Shown here in pieces: positions 47,628 to 56,560 of a DNA stretch of 64,000 nt. The notes below the pieces were generated by a model, which worked only from the letters and a program-made list of their open reading frames with translations, was not told where the DNA came from and searched no databases. The translations under genes were made by a program, and so were the position numbers. Each line of letters begins with the position of its first letter. Positions within the stretch are counted from its first letter, which is position 1. The DNA is taken from positions 5,642,001 to 5,706,000 of the forward strand of contig NZ_AP022573.1 of NCBI RefSeq assembly GCF_010729105.1, written 5' to 3'. This stretch comes from Mycobacterium saskatchewanense (GTDB lineage Bacteria; Actinomycetota; Actinomycetes; Mycobacteriales; Mycobacteriaceae).

Positions 47628-47633
47628 TACGCT
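47628..47633 (+). promoter_or_regulatory. -10 box for a leaderless lepB transcript
   Basis: TACGCT ends 7 bases before the GTG at 47640, placing +1 on the start codon. Confidence 0.4.
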
Positions 47634-47639
47634 GATCTC

Positions 47640-48503
47640 GTGACCGACACCCCGGACTCACCCGCCGACTCGACGAAGCCCCAGTCCGAGGCCGGCCAGC
47701 CCGAGCCCAAGGTCTCGACCCGCGACCCCGACGCGCCCGCTGAGGACCTCGGACCGGCCGAGCCGGAGCGCAAGAAATCCCCGCTGCGGGAGTTCGCGGT
47801 CCTCGCGCTCATCGCGGTGGTCCTGTACTACGTCATGCTGACGTTCATCGCGCGGCCGTACCTGATCCCGTCGGAGTCCATGGAACCGACGCTGCACGGG
47901 TGCACGGGGTGCGTCGGCGACCGCATCATGGTCGATAAGGTCACCTACCGGTTCGGTACGCCCCACCCCGGCGACGTCATCGTGTTCAAGGGGCCGCCCT
48001 CCTGGAACAGGGGCTACAAGTCGATCCGGTCCAACAACACCGTGCTGCGCTGGATCCAGAACGGCCTGTCTTTCATCGGTTTCGTGCCCCCCGACGAAAA
48101 CGACCTGGTCAAGCGCGTCATCGCCGTCGGCGGCCAGACGGTCGAGTGCCGCGCGGACACCGGGTTGACGGTCGACGGCAAGCCGCTCAAGGAGCCCTAC
48201 CTCAATGCCGCCACCATGAACGCCGACCCGGCGATGTACCCATGCCTGGGCAGCCAGTTCGGGCCCGTCGCCGTCCCGCAGGGACGGCTGTGGGTGATGG
48301 GCGACAACCGGACGCACTCGGCCGACTCGCGCGCCCACTGCGACAGCGTCCCCGCCGACGCCCTCAAGGAAATACTGTGCACCGGCGACCCGAATTCGGG
48401 GACGGTGCCGGTGGCCAACGTCATCGGCAAGGCCAGGTTCATCGTGTGGCCGCCCACGCGGTGGGGCGGTGTCAGTTCGGTGAACCCCCAGCAGAGCCGG
48501 TAG
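47640..48503 (+). CDS. lepB: Signal peptidase I
   Basis: 287-residue membrane protease releasing exported proteins. A long hydrophilic cytosolic N-terminus (1-50), one membrane helix at about 53-72, then the serine/lysine dyad: Ser80 (SESMEPTL) and Lys158 ([10 protein letters not shown]). Conserved boxes [12 protein letters not shown] and [12 protein letters not shown] are present. GTG start, probably leaderless. Confidence 0.96.
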   Translation: MTDTPDSPADSTKPQSEAGQPEPKVSTRDPDAPAEDLGPAEPERKKSPLREFAVLALIAVVLYYVMLTFIARPYLIPSESMEPTLHGCTGCVGDRIMVDKVTYRFGTPHPGDVIVFKGPPSWNRGYKSIRSNNTVLRWIQNGLSFIGFVPPDENDLVKRVIAVGGQTVECRADTGLTVDGKPLKEPYLNAATMNADPAMYPCLGSQFGPVAVPQGRLWVMGDNRTHSADSRAHCDSVPADALKEILCTGDPNSGTVPVANVIGKARFIVWPPTRWGGVSSVNPQQSR

Positions 48504-48516
48504 CGGTGGCTCGAAT

Positions 48517-49236
48517 ATGACGCCGACCTGGCCGCCGCGGACGGTGGTCCGCAAGTCTGGGGGGCTGCGCACCCTGGAGTCCGCGCTGTACCGCAGCGGT
48601 CTGGGACCGGTCGCCGGCGTGGACGAAGTGGGCCGCGGCGCCTGCGCGGGCCCGCTGGTGGTGGCGGCCTGCGTGCTCGGGCCTGGACGGCTGGAAAGCC
48701 TTGCGGCGTTGGATGATTCGAAGAAGCTGACCGAGCTCGCGCGGGAGCGGCTGTTCCCGCTGATCCGGCGGTATGCGCTGGCCTACCACGTGGTGTTCAT
48801 CCCGCCGGCCGAGGTGGACCGCCGCGGTGTGCACGTCGCCAACATCGAGGGCATGCGTCGCGCCGTGGCCGGACTGTCCGTGCGGCCGGGTTACGTGTTG
48901 AGCGACGGTTTCCGCGTGCCGGGCTTGGCCGTGCCGTCGCTGCCGGTGATCGGCGGTGACGCGGTGGCGGCCTGTATCGCCGCGGCCAGCGTGCTCGCGA
49001 AGGTCAGCAGGGACCGGCTCATGGTCGCCATGGACGCCGAACACCCCGGCTACGGCTTCGCCGAACACAAGGGCTACAGCACCCCCGCGCACAGCTCGGC
49101 GCTGACCGAGCTGGGCCCCTGCCCCGAGCACCGGCATTCGTTCATCAACGTGCGCCGGGTGGCGGCGGGGGCCGGGGCCCGGGTGGTGGCCGAGTGCAAC
49201 GCGGACCCTCCGCCTGGGCGCGGGGGATATCGGTGA
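48517..49236 (+). CDS. rnhB: Ribonuclease HII
   Basis: 239-residue nuclease removing ribonucleotides from DNA. The catalytic start [13 protein letters not shown] places Asp36 and Glu37; the DSKKL motif and a later Asp (SDGFRVPG) complete the acidic site. ATG 48517, 13 bases after lepB. Complete. Confidence 0.95.
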   Translation: MTPTWPPRTVVRKSGGLRTLESALYRSGLGPVAGVDEVGRGACAGPLVVAACVLGPGRLESLAALDDSKKLTELARERLFPLIRRYALAYHVVFIPPAEVDRRGVHVANIEGMRRAVAGLSVRPGYVLSDGFRVPGLAVPSLPVIGGDAVAACIAAASVLAKVSRDRLMVAMDAEHPGYGFAEHKGYSTPAHSSALTELGPCPEHRHSFINVRRVAAGAGARVVAECNADPPPGRGGYR

Positions 49237-49336
49237 GGAAAGATGGACCGCGGGTTCATCCGGTGGGTTGCTTGTCGCTGACCAGCGCGAGCCGGCGGCC
49301 GGCAAAGTTGTCTGGTGAAGAAGGACGTCTGAGCAG

Positions 49337-49642
49337 ATGAGTGCGGAAGATCTCGAAAAGTACGAAACCGAGATGGAGCTCTCGCTCTACCGCGAATACA
49401 AGGACATCGTCGGGCAGTTCAGCTACGTCGTCGAAACCGAGCGCCGCTTCTACCTGGCCAACAGCGTGGAGATGTTCCCCCGCAACGCCGACGGCGAGGT
49501 GTATTTCGAGCTGAGGCTCTCCGATGCCTGGGTCTGGGACATGTACCGCCCCGCGCGGTTCGTCAAGCACGTGCGGGTGGTCACCTTCAAGGACGTCAAC
49601 ATCGAAGAGGTGGAGAAGCCCGAGCTGCGGCTTCCCGAATAG
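49337..49642 (+). CDS. DUF2469 protein (Rv2901c-like)
   Basis: 101-residue conserved actinobacterial protein of unknown function, acidic at both ends. Begins MSAEDLEKYETEMELSLYRE and has a Trp/Tyr-rich centre (DAWVWDMYRPARFV). It has no signal peptide. In H37Rv I recall fdhF following; here an oppositely oriented regulator follows. Confidence 0.9.
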   Translation: MSAEDLEKYETEMELSLYREYKDIVGQFSYVVETERRFYLANSVEMFPRNADGEVYFELRLSDAWVWDMYRPARFVKHVRVVTFKDVNIEEVEKPELRLPE

Positions 49643-49650
49643 CCCGGGGG

Positions 49651-50415
49651 TTACGTGCTCGACGTGGCCTCGGTCTGGGTGTCGGGCGGGAGCTGACCCC
49701 GCTGCTCTATTACGGCGCGCGCCACGTCGGCCAGCTTGATGTTGAGGGCCTGCGAATGCCGCCGCAAAAGGTCGAACGCCTGGTCCTCGCTCATGTCGTG
49801 CAGCAGCATCAGCATGCCGACCGCCTTGCCGATCTCGCGGTTGCTCAGCAGGCCCCGCCGCAGGCTCGTGGCGTCCTCGCCTTTGGCGACCGCGTTGATG
49901 GCCACGCTGGCGAACGAGGCCAGCACCGCCGCGCGGCCGGCCGACTCGGCGTCGAACACGTTGGGGGTTTCACTGAAGAGATTCAGCGCGGCCCCTTTGC
50001 GCTTGTCGACGAGCAGCCGAAACCCCATGGCACCGCGCACCGGCGTCTCCTCGATCAGGATTTTGGCGAGCTTGGGCCACAGCGACGGGGTGGTCAGGTC
50101 GGGGTCGATCTGCGGAGTTTCCTCCTCGATCGCGTCGATGCACGGGCCGTCGCCCGCTCGGCGCTCGAGCTCGTCGATCTCTTGCGCGAGCCGGTCGCTG
50201 GCGCCGACGGTGATGTACCGGTCGTTCTCGCGCATCAGCAGGCTGGCGTGGTCACAACCGCGGACGATGAGGGTGGCGGCGACACAGATGGCCGCGTACA
50301 TCTCGCCGGCGTCCGATCCCTGGTAGATGATCTCGGCGAGCGCCGAGAACACGGTCCCCGGGTCGGCCGTCTCGCCGCCGGGCATACCGCTACCGGAATC
50401 GGGCTCGTCTGCCAA
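49651..50415 (-). CDS. GAF-ANTAR regulator
   Basis: 254-residue sensor. A GAF domain spans about 25-165 (ligand or redox sensing). A C-terminal ANTAR RNA-binding antiterminator domain lies at about 178-240, with the hallmark LLSNREIGKAVGMLM and the SEDQAFDLLRRHSQ helices. ANTAR proteins bind dual hairpins in nascent mRNA. The TTG at 50415 or the internal ATG at 50385 may be the start. Not a neighbour I recall from H37Rv at this place. Target RNA unknown. Confidence 0.88.
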   Translation of the reverse strand: MADEPDSGSGMPGGETADPGTVFSALAEIIYQGSDAGEMYAAICVAATLIVRGCDHASLLMRENDRYITVGASDRLAQEIDELERRAGDGPCIDAIEEETPQIDPDLTTPSLWPKLAKILIEETPVRGAMGFRLLVDKRKGAALNLFSETPNVFDAESAGRAAVLASFASVAINAVAKGEDATSLRRGLLSNREIGKAVGMLMLLHDMSEDQAFDLLRRHSQALNIKLADVARAVIEQRGQLPPDTQTEATSST

Positions 50416-50607
50416 TGTCCCTGCTCCTCCTGCGCGTAGGTCATCGAACCCACGTCCGATCGCCGTAGATTAGCGGTCGCCGACGACGTTCACACGCTAC
50501 CCGTCCAGGCGCCGTCGATCAGGCTGTTTCCCGCACGAGCGAAGACGGGCGTCGAGTCTGTGGGCGGCCCGTGTTTTCGGGGCGGCGCCACCGGGAAGGA
50601 TGTCCGG

Positions 50608-51588
50608 ATGGGCATCACCGTCGCGGTCACCGGACCAACAGGAGAGATCGGCGTATCGGCGGTGACCGCGCTCGAGCGTGAGCCCGCTGTGGGCCGGATC
50701 GTCGGGATGGCCCGCCGCCCCTTCGACCCGTCGACGCGCGGCTGGCAGAAGACCACCTACCAGCAGGGCGACATCGTGGACCGCGACGCGGTCGACGCGC
50801 TGGTGGCCCAGGCCGACGTGGTGGTCCACCTGGCCTTCATCATCATGGGCTCACGGGACGAGAGCGAACGCATCAACCTGCAGGGCACCCGGAACGTGTT
50901 CGAGGCCACCGTCGCCGCCGAACGGCCCCGGCGCCTGGTCTACACCTCCTCGGTGGCGGCCTACGGCTATCACCCCGACAATCCGGTCCCGCTGACCGAG
51001 GACGTGCCGGCGCGGGGATCCGCCGAGCACTACTACTCGGCGCAGAAGGCGGCGTGTGAGGCGCTGCTCGCCGACGTCACCGCGGGTTCGCCGCTCGAGG
51101 TCTTCGTGCTGCGGCCATGCATCGTCGCCGGACCGAATGCCACCGCGCTCGCCGACGCGATGCCATGGAACCAGCTGCCCGCCCCGGTGCGCGCGGTGGT
51201 CGGTGCCGTGCCGGTGCTCAAGCCGGTCGTGCCGGACCCGGGCATCCCGTTGCAGCTGGTCCATCACGACGATGTGGCCTCCGCCATCGCGCTCGCGGCC
51301 ACCACGCCGGCGCCCCCGGGGGCCTATAACCTCGCCGGCGACGGCACGGTGACGGTGTCGGACGTGGCCAAGGCGCTGGGCGGCCGGCCGGTGCGGGTGC
51401 CGGCCGTGGCCGCCACGGCGGCTTCGGCCGCGATCTCGCGGGTGCCGAAGGTCCCGTCCATGCTCGAGTGGCTGCACACCGCGCGGACGTCGGTGGTGAT
51501 GGACACCACAAAGGCCAGGACCCAGCTGGGCTGGCGACCGCTCTATTCGTCGGCCGACACGCTTGAGGCGCTGGCGTCGTCGCTGTGA
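50608..51588 (+). CDS. NAD-dependent epimerase/dehydratase-like (extended SDR)
   Basis: 326-residue extended short-chain dehydrogenase. The NAD motif TGPTGEIG starts near residue 8. The active site has the Ser of YTSSVAAYG (about 113), the Tyr of HYYSAQK and the Lys three residues later (YxxxK). Substrate unknown, a sugar nucleotide or lipid intermediate. ATG 50608 chosen with GGGAAGGA upstream; the upstream in-frame start is unlikely. Confidence 0.85.
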   Translation: MGITVAVTGPTGEIGVSAVTALEREPAVGRIVGMARRPFDPSTRGWQKTTYQQGDIVDRDAVDALVAQADVVVHLAFIIMGSRDESERINLQGTRNVFEATVAAERPRRLVYTSSVAAYGYHPDNPVPLTEDVPARGSAEHYYSAQKAACEALLADVTAGSPLEVFVLRPCIVAGPNATALADAMPWNQLPAPVRAVVGAVPVLKPVVPDPGIPLQLVHHDDVASAIALAATTPAPPGAYNLAGDGTVTVSDVAKALGGRPVRVPAVAATAASAAISRVPKVPSMLEWLHTARTSVVMDTTKARTQLGWRPLYSSADTLEALASSL

Positions 51589-51629
51589 TGATGCCGGATC
51601 CGTCCGCGGCGCGGGGCCGCCGGCCGGAG

Positions 51630-51635
51630 TAGTTT
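51630..51635 (+). promoter_or_regulatory. -10 box for a leaderless fdhD upstream ORF
   Basis: TAGTTT ends 7 bases before a GTG at 51642, placing +1 on that GTG. Confidence 0.45.
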
Positions 51636-51641
51636 GGCTAC

Positions 51642-51683
51642 GTGACGTATCAGCGCCGCCCCGCGTCAACGCGCTTGCTGTGA
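51642..51683 (+). CDS. Short upstream ORF coupled to fdhD
   Basis: A 13-codon frame (GTG start, sequence [13 protein letters not shown], then TGA) begins exactly where the leaderless promoter predicts. Its TGA overlaps the fdhD GTG as GTGA, so translation of fdhD could depend on re-initiation. Leaderless upstream ORFs are common in mycobacteria. The peptide has an RR pair but no cysteine run, so it is not the poly-Cys attenuator type. It may be a translational control element or simple coupling. Confidence 0.4.
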   Translation: MTYQRRPASTRLL

Positions 51684-52501
51684 ACCGGGTGACGGCGCGC
51701 CGGCGGGTAAGGCACCTGGATGCCGCCAAGGCGACCACCCGGCCGGAAACCCTGGTTGTCGAGGAACCGCTGGAGATCCGCGTGAACGGCACGGCCGTGA
51801 GCGTGACCATGCGCACGCCGGGATCCGATATTGAACTGGCGCAAGGCTTTCTGCTGACCGAAGGCGTCATCGTAGACCGCGACGACGTGCTCACCATCCG
51901 CTACTGCGACGGCCGCGGCGACGACAACGCGAACACCTACAACGTGCTCGACGTGACCCTGGCCCCCGGCGTCCGGGAGCCCGACGTCGACGTGACCCGC
52001 AACTTCTACACCACCTCGTCCTGCGGCGTCTGCGGCAAGGCGTCGCTGGAGGCGGTGCGGGTCAGCGGCCGCTTCGCCGTCGGCGACGATCCGGCCACCG
52101 TCGCCGCGGCCACGCTCAACGCGCTGCCGGATCAACTCCGTTCGGCGCAAAAGGTTTTCGACAGCACCGGTGGCCTGCACGCGGCGGCGTTGTTTAGGGC
52201 CGACGGCACGATGCTCGTCGTGCGCGAGGACATCGGCAGGCACAACGCGGTCGACAAGGTCATCGGCTGGGCGCTGGAGCATCGGCTGATCCCGCTGCGC
52301 GCCTCGGTGCTGCTGGTCAGCGGGCGGGCGTCGTTCGAGCTGACGCAGAAAGCCGTGCTGGCCGGGGTGCCGGTGCTCGCGGCCGTGTCGGCGCCGTCGT
52401 CGCTGGCGGTCTCGCTGGCCGAGGAGTCCGGGATGACGCTGGTGGCCTTCCTGCGTGCGGACTCGATGAACATCTATACCGGGGCGCACCGGATCAGCTA
52501 G
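51680..52501 (+). CDS. fdhD: Formate dehydrogenase accessory sulfurtransferase FdhD
   Basis: 273-residue FdhD that transfers sulfur to the molybdenum cofactor for formate dehydrogenase. The persulfide cysteine motif [10 protein letters not shown] has Cys115 and Cys118; the [11 protein letters not shown] segment is the molybdenum cofactor contact. GTG 51680 gives the expected length. No formate dehydrogenase gene is beside it here, in contrast to the fdhF neighbour I recall in H37Rv; a distant client must exist or fdhD is orphaned. Confidence 0.92.
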   Translation: MNRVTARRRVRHLDAAKATTRPETLVVEEPLEIRVNGTAVSVTMRTPGSDIELAQGFLLTEGVIVDRDDVLTIRYCDGRGDDNANTYNVLDVTLAPGVREPDVDVTRNFYTTSSCGVCGKASLEAVRVSGRFAVGDDPATVAAATLNALPDQLRSAQKVFDSTGGLHAAALFRADGTMLVVREDIGRHNAVDKVIGWALEHRLIPLRASVLLVSGRASFELTQKAVLAGVPVLAAVSAPSSLAVSLAEESGMTLVAFLRADSMNIYTGAHRIS

Positions 52502-52604
52502 GGCGGCGCCCCGCCCTGTGCATAGGCGCCCGACTGGGGATAACCGCCCGGCACGCGCCCTCGACCGGCCCGGTTTGTCAGGGCCCTGGTGCACCGTGGC
52601 GGCC

Positions 52605-52991
52605 ATGACAACCCCACAGACGATGACACGGGTGCAGCTGGGAGCATTTGGGGAAGCGCTCGCCGCCGAACACCTGACCAGGATGGGCTTGCGGATACTG
52701 CACCGCAACTGGCGCTGCCGCTACGGCGAGCTCGACCTGATCGCGTGCGACGAGGCCACGGCGACGGTGGTGTTCGTAGAGGTGAAGACGCGTGCCGGCG
52801 ACGGGTATGGCGGATTGCCGTACGCGGTCACCGGGCGGAAGGTGCTTCGGCTGCGCAGGCTGGCCGGGCTCTGGCTGGCCGGCCAGGACCGGCGCTGGGC
52901 GGCGATACGCATCGACGTGATCGGCATTCGGATCGGTCCCAGAAATTCGAGCCGCACTCCCGAGGTCACCCACCTGCGGGGAATCGGCTGA
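52605..52991 (+). CDS. YraN/UPF0102 endonuclease-like protein (Rv2898c-like)
   Basis: 128-residue UPF0102 protein with the restriction-endonuclease fold: GAFGEALAAEHL, then RYGELDLIACDE and the FVEVKTR motif with Glu and Lys near residue 62. ATG 52605. Its stop overlaps the comM-like ATG in TGATG, so the two are coupled. Possibly a DNA-uptake or repair nuclease. Confidence 0.9.
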   Translation: MTTPQTMTRVQLGAFGEALAAEHLTRMGLRILHRNWRCRYGELDLIACDEATATVVFVEVKTRAGDGYGGLPYAVTGRKVLRLRRLAGLWLAGQDRRWAAIRIDVIGIRIGPRNSSRTPEVTHLRGIG

Positions 52992-54502
52992 TGGCGCTGG
53001 GCCGCGCGTTCTCCGTCGCCGTGCGCGGGTTGGACGGGCAGAGCGTGGAAATCGAAGCCGACATCACCTCGGGCCTTCCCGGGGTGCACCTGGTCGGCCT
53101 GCCCGACGCGGCGCTGCAGGAGTCGCGCGACCGCGTCCGGGCCGCGGTCGCCAACTGCGGCAACACCTGGCCCATGGCCCGGCTCACCCTGGCGCTGTCG
53201 CCGGCGACGCTGCCCAAGATGGGATCGGTCTACGACATCGCCCTGGCGGCGGCCGTGCTGTCGGCGCAGCGCAAAAGCCCGTGGGAGCGCCTGGAGAAGA
53301 CGGTGCTGCTGGGTGAGCTGTCGCTGGACGGGCGGGTCCGGCCCGTGCGCGGAGTGCTGCCCGCCGTGCTGGCCGCCAAGCGCGACGGCTGGCCGGCCGT
53401 CGTCGTCCCGGTGGACAACCTGGCCGAGGCCAGCCTGGTCGACGGCATCGACGTCTGGGGGGTGCGCACCCTGGGGCAATTGCAGAACTGGCTCAACGGG
53501 TCCGCCGCCTTGACCGAGCGGATCCGGCCCGGCGTCACGGTGCCTGAGCCGGCGGCCGAGCTGGCCGACGTGGTCGGTCAGGCGCAGGCGCGGTTCGCCG
53601 TCGAAGTGGCCGCCGCCGGGTCGCATCACCTCATGCTCACCGGGCCGCCGGGGATCGGGAAAACCATGCTGGCGCAACGCCTTCCGGGGCTGCTGCCGCC
53701 CTTGTCGGAAGGCGAGTCGTTGGAGGTCACCGCGATCCATTCGGTGGCCGGCCTGCTGTCGGGGGAAACGCCGTTGATCACCCGGCCGCCGTTCGTGGCG
53801 CCGCACCACAGCTCCAGCGTCGCAGCGCTCGTCGGCGGGGGATCGGGGATGGCCCGTCCGGGCGCGGTAAGCCGGGCGCATCGCGGGGTGTTGTTCCTCG
53901 ACGAATGCGCCGAGATCGGCGTCAGCGTACTCGAGGCGTTGCGAACGCCGTTGGAAGACGGGGAGATTCGTCTCGCCCGGCGCGACGGGGTGGCCTGCTA
54001 CCCGGCCCGGTTCCAGCTGGTGCTGGCCGCGAACCTGTGCCCCTGCGCGCCCGCCGATCCCCAGGACTGCATCTGCGCCGCGGCGGCCAAGCGACGTTAC
54101 CTGGGCAAGCTGTCGGGCCCGTTGCTGGACCGGGTGGACCTGCGGGTGCAGATGCATCCGGTGCGCGCCGGGGCGTTCTCGGGCAACGACGGCGAGTCCA
54201 CGGCCCAGGTGCGCCAGCGCGTCGCCCTTGCGCGCGCCGCCGCCGCCGAGCGCTGGAAGCCGTACGGATTTCGCACCAACGCCGAAGTCAGCGGGACGCT
54301 GCTGCGGCGAAAATTCCGCCCGGACAACGACACGATGGAGCCGCTGCGCAAGGCGCTCGACCGCGGGCTGCTCAGCATCCGCGGGTTCGATCGCACGCTG
54401 CGGGTCGCGTGGAGTCTTGCCGACCTGGCCGGCCGAGAATCCCCGGGACCCGACGAGGTTGGCACCGCGCTCAGCTTCCGGCAGGCCGGGGCGGCGCGAT
54501 GA
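52991..54502 (+). CDS. comM: YifB/ComM-family AAA+ ATPase (Mg-chelatase-like)
   Basis: 503-residue AAA+ hexameric helicase that helps transformation and Holliday-junction processing. An N-terminal Lon-like/ChlI domain (1-170) precedes Walker A GPPGIGKTM from Gly218 and Walker B FLDECAEIG; a C-terminal Mg-chelatase lid has cysteines (CPCAPADPQDCIC), possibly zinc binding. Overlaps yraN and dprA. Mycobacteria are not known as naturally competent; the role is likely DNA processing. Confidence 0.93.
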   Translation: MALGRAFSVAVRGLDGQSVEIEADITSGLPGVHLVGLPDAALQESRDRVRAAVANCGNTWPMARLTLALSPATLPKMGSVYDIALAAAVLSAQRKSPWERLEKTVLLGELSLDGRVRPVRGVLPAVLAAKRDGWPAVVVPVDNLAEASLVDGIDVWGVRTLGQLQNWLNGSAALTERIRPGVTVPEPAAELADVVGQAQARFAVEVAAAGSHHLMLTGPPGIGKTMLAQRLPGLLPPLSEGESLEVTAIHSVAGLLSGETPLITRPPFVAPHHSSSVAALVGGGSGMARPGAVSRAHRGVLFLDECAEIGVSVLEALRTPLEDGEIRLARRDGVACYPARFQLVLAANLCPCAPADPQDCICAAAAKRRYLGKLSGPLLDRVDLRVQMHPVRAGAFSGNDGESTAQVRQRVALARAAAAERWKPYGFRTNAEVSGTLLRRKFRPDNDTMEPLRKALDRGLLSIRGFDRTLRVAWSLADLAGRESPGPDEVGTALSFRQAGAAR

Positions 54503-55644
54503 GCGACGAGGTGGCGCTGGCATGGGCCTACCTGTCCCGGGTGGCCGAACCGCCGTGCGCGGAACTCGACGCTCTGGTGCGGCGCGTCGGTCCGGTGGAT
54601 GCGGCGGACCGGGTCCGACGGGGCATGGTCGACGCGGACCTGGCCCGGCACACCGAGGCTCGACGCGAAATCGACCGCGCGGCCGAAGATCTCGAGCTGC
54701 TAGCGCGCCGCGGCGGGCGTTTGATCACCCCGGGCAGCGGCGAGTGGCCGTGGCTCGCCTTCGCCGCGTTCGACGGTGCGGCGCGGCCTCGCGGCGGGCC
54801 GCCACTGGTGTTGTGGGCGCTGGGCCCGTCGGTGCTGGACGAGGTGACCCCTCGCGCCGCCGCGCTGGTCGGGACGCGGGCGTCGACCGCGTACGGCGAA
54901 CACATGGCCGCCGACCTCGCGGCGGGGCTGGTCGAACGCGACGTCGCGGTGGTTTCCGGCGGCGCCTACGGCATCGACGGCGCGGCCCACCGGGCGACAC
55001 TGAGCGCCGAGGGAGTCACGGTGGCGGTGCTGGCCGGCGGGCTCGACATCCCGTATCCGGCCGGGCATTCCACACTGCTGCACCGCATCGGCCGGCACGG
55101 GCTGGTGTTCACCGAGTATCCGCCGGGCGTCCGGCCGGCCCGACACCGGTTCCTGACCCGCAACCGCCTGGTGGCCGCGGTCGCCGGCGCCGCGGTGGTG
55201 GTCGAGGCCGGCCTGCGCAGCGGCGCCGCCAACACCGCCGCGTGGGCGCGGGCGCTGGGCCGGGTGGTGGCCGCGGTGCCCGGGCCCGTGACGTCGTCGG
55301 CGTCGGCGGGCTGCCACGCGCTGTTGCGTCAGGGGGCGGAGCTGGTCACCCGGGCCGACGACATCGTTGAGTTGGTCGGTCGCATCGGTGAGCTGGCAGC
55401 CGACGAGCCGCGCCCGACGGGCCTGTTGGACGGGCTGAGCGACGCCGAGCGCCGCGTCTACGAGGCGCTACCGGGCCGGGGCGCCGCCACGGTCGACGAG
55501 ATCGCGGTCTCGTCGGGCCTGGCGCCCGAGCAGGCGCTCGGGCCGCTGGCGATGCTGGAACTTGCGGGGTTGGCGCAACGACAGGACGGGCTGTGGCGGA
55601 TCGTTCGCGCTGCCCAGGCTGCGGCGACGGCGCGCCTCGTATAG
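54499..55644 (+). CDS. dprA: DNA-processing protein DprA
   Basis: 381-residue DprA that loads RecA on single-stranded DNA. The Rossmann fold has VSGGAYGIDGAAHRATL and the GLDIPYPAGH segments. A C-terminal winged-helix (about 310-370, DEIAVSSGLAPEQALGPLAMLEL) follows. ATG overlaps comM by four bases. A strong TATAGT box at 55640-55645 overlaps its end and serves viuB. Confidence 0.93.
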   Translation: MSDEVALAWAYLSRVAEPPCAELDALVRRVGPVDAADRVRRGMVDADLARHTEARREIDRAAEDLELLARRGGRLITPGSGEWPWLAFAAFDGAARPRGGPPLVLWALGPSVLDEVTPRAAALVGTRASTAYGEHMAADLAAGLVERDVAVVSGGAYGIDGAAHRATLSAEGVTVAVLAGGLDIPYPAGHSTLLHRIGRHGLVFTEYPPGVRPARHRFLTRNRLVAAVAGAAVVVEAGLRSGAANTAAWARALGRVVAAVPGPVTSSASAGCHALLRQGAELVTRADDIVELVGRIGELAADEPRPTGLLDGLSDAERRVYEALPGRGAATVDEIAVSSGLAPEQALGPLAMLELAGLAQRQDGLWRIVRAAQAAATARLV

Positions 55645-55645
55645 T
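55640..55645 (+). promoter_or_regulatory. viuB promoter -10 box
   Basis: TATAGT overlaps the dprA stop. The +1 would be near 55652, a 27-base leader before the viuB GTG. No IdeR iron box is visible. Confidence 0.5.
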
Positions 55646-55678
55646 CGACCGGGGGTTCGGGTCAGGACGGGAGGATAT

Positions 55679-56536
55679 GTGGCAGGTCGACCTCTGCAAA
55701 ACTTCGAAGTTGCTCGCACCGAACAACTCGCGCCGCACATGGTCCGGTTGGTGCTGGGCAGCAGCAATTTCGACACCTTCGTGCCGAGCAAATTCACCGA
55801 CTCCTACGTCAAGCTCGCCTTCGTCGCCGACGACATCGACGTGGCCCGGCTGCCGCAGCCGTTGACCCTCGACAGCTTCGCCGGGCTCCCGCCCGAGAAG
55901 AGACCGCCGGTGCGGACGTTCACCGTCCGTCACGTCGACGTCGCGGCCCGCCAGATCGCCGTCGACATCGCCGTGCACGGCGAGCACGGCGTCGCGGGGC
56001 CCTGGGCGACCGCCGCGCAACCCGGTCAACCGATCTATTTGATGGGACCCGGCGGCGCCTACACCCCAGACCCGGCCGCCGATTGGCACCTGCTCGCCGG
56101 CGACGAGTCGGCCCTGCCCGCCATCGCGGCGGCACTGGAAGCACTGCCCGCCGACGCCGTCGGCAAGGCGTTCATCGAGGTGGCCGGCCCGGAGGACGAA
56201 ATCCCCCTGACCGCACCGGAGTCGGTCGAGGTCAGCTGGGTGTACCGGGGCGGCCGCGCCGACCTGGTGCCCGAAGACCGCGCCGGCGACTTCGCGCCGC
56301 TGATCGAGGCCGTCACCACCGCCCAGTGGCTGCCCGGGCAGGTCCACGTCTTCATCCACGGGGAGGCCCAGGCCGTCATGCACAACCTGCGGCCGTACAT
56401 CCGCAAGGAACGCGGCGTCGACGCCAAATGGGCGTCGTCGATCTCGGGCTACTGGCGGCGCGGGCGCACCGAGGAAACATTCCGCCAGTGGAAGAAGGAG
56501 CTCGCGCAGGCGGAGGCCGAATCGGCGACGGCCTGA
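55679..56536 (+). CDS. viuB: Siderophore-interacting protein (ViuB-like flavoreductase)
   Basis: 285-residue SIP-family NAD(P)H:flavin reductase freeing iron from ferri-siderophores such as mycobactin. The FAD-binding RTFTVRHVD segment begins near residue 80 and the NAD-binding LAGDESALPAIAA segment near 140. The C-terminal GEAQAVMHNLRPYIRKERG is characteristic. GTG 55679; a GGGAGGA site at 55669-55675 is close but usable. Iron control could not be shown. Confidence 0.92.
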   Translation: MAGRPLQNFEVARTEQLAPHMVRLVLGSSNFDTFVPSKFTDSYVKLAFVADDIDVARLPQPLTLDSFAGLPPEKRPPVRTFTVRHVDVAARQIAVDIAVHGEHGVAGPWATAAQPGQPIYLMGPGGAYTPDPAADWHLLAGDESALPAIAAALEALPADAVGKAFIEVAGPEDEIPLTAPESVEVSWVYRGGRADLVPEDRAGDFAPLIEAVTTAQWLPGQVHVFIHGEAQAVMHNLRPYIRKERGVDAKWASSISGYWRRGRTEETFRQWKKELAQAEAESATA

Positions 56537-56560
56537 CTGCCGACTGGCATCCTCTATGCC

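Noticed and set aside
55640..55700. Possible IdeR iron box before viuB
   Set aside because: The promoter region has a good TATAGT -10 but no TTAGGTTAGGCTAACCTAA-like palindrome could be found.
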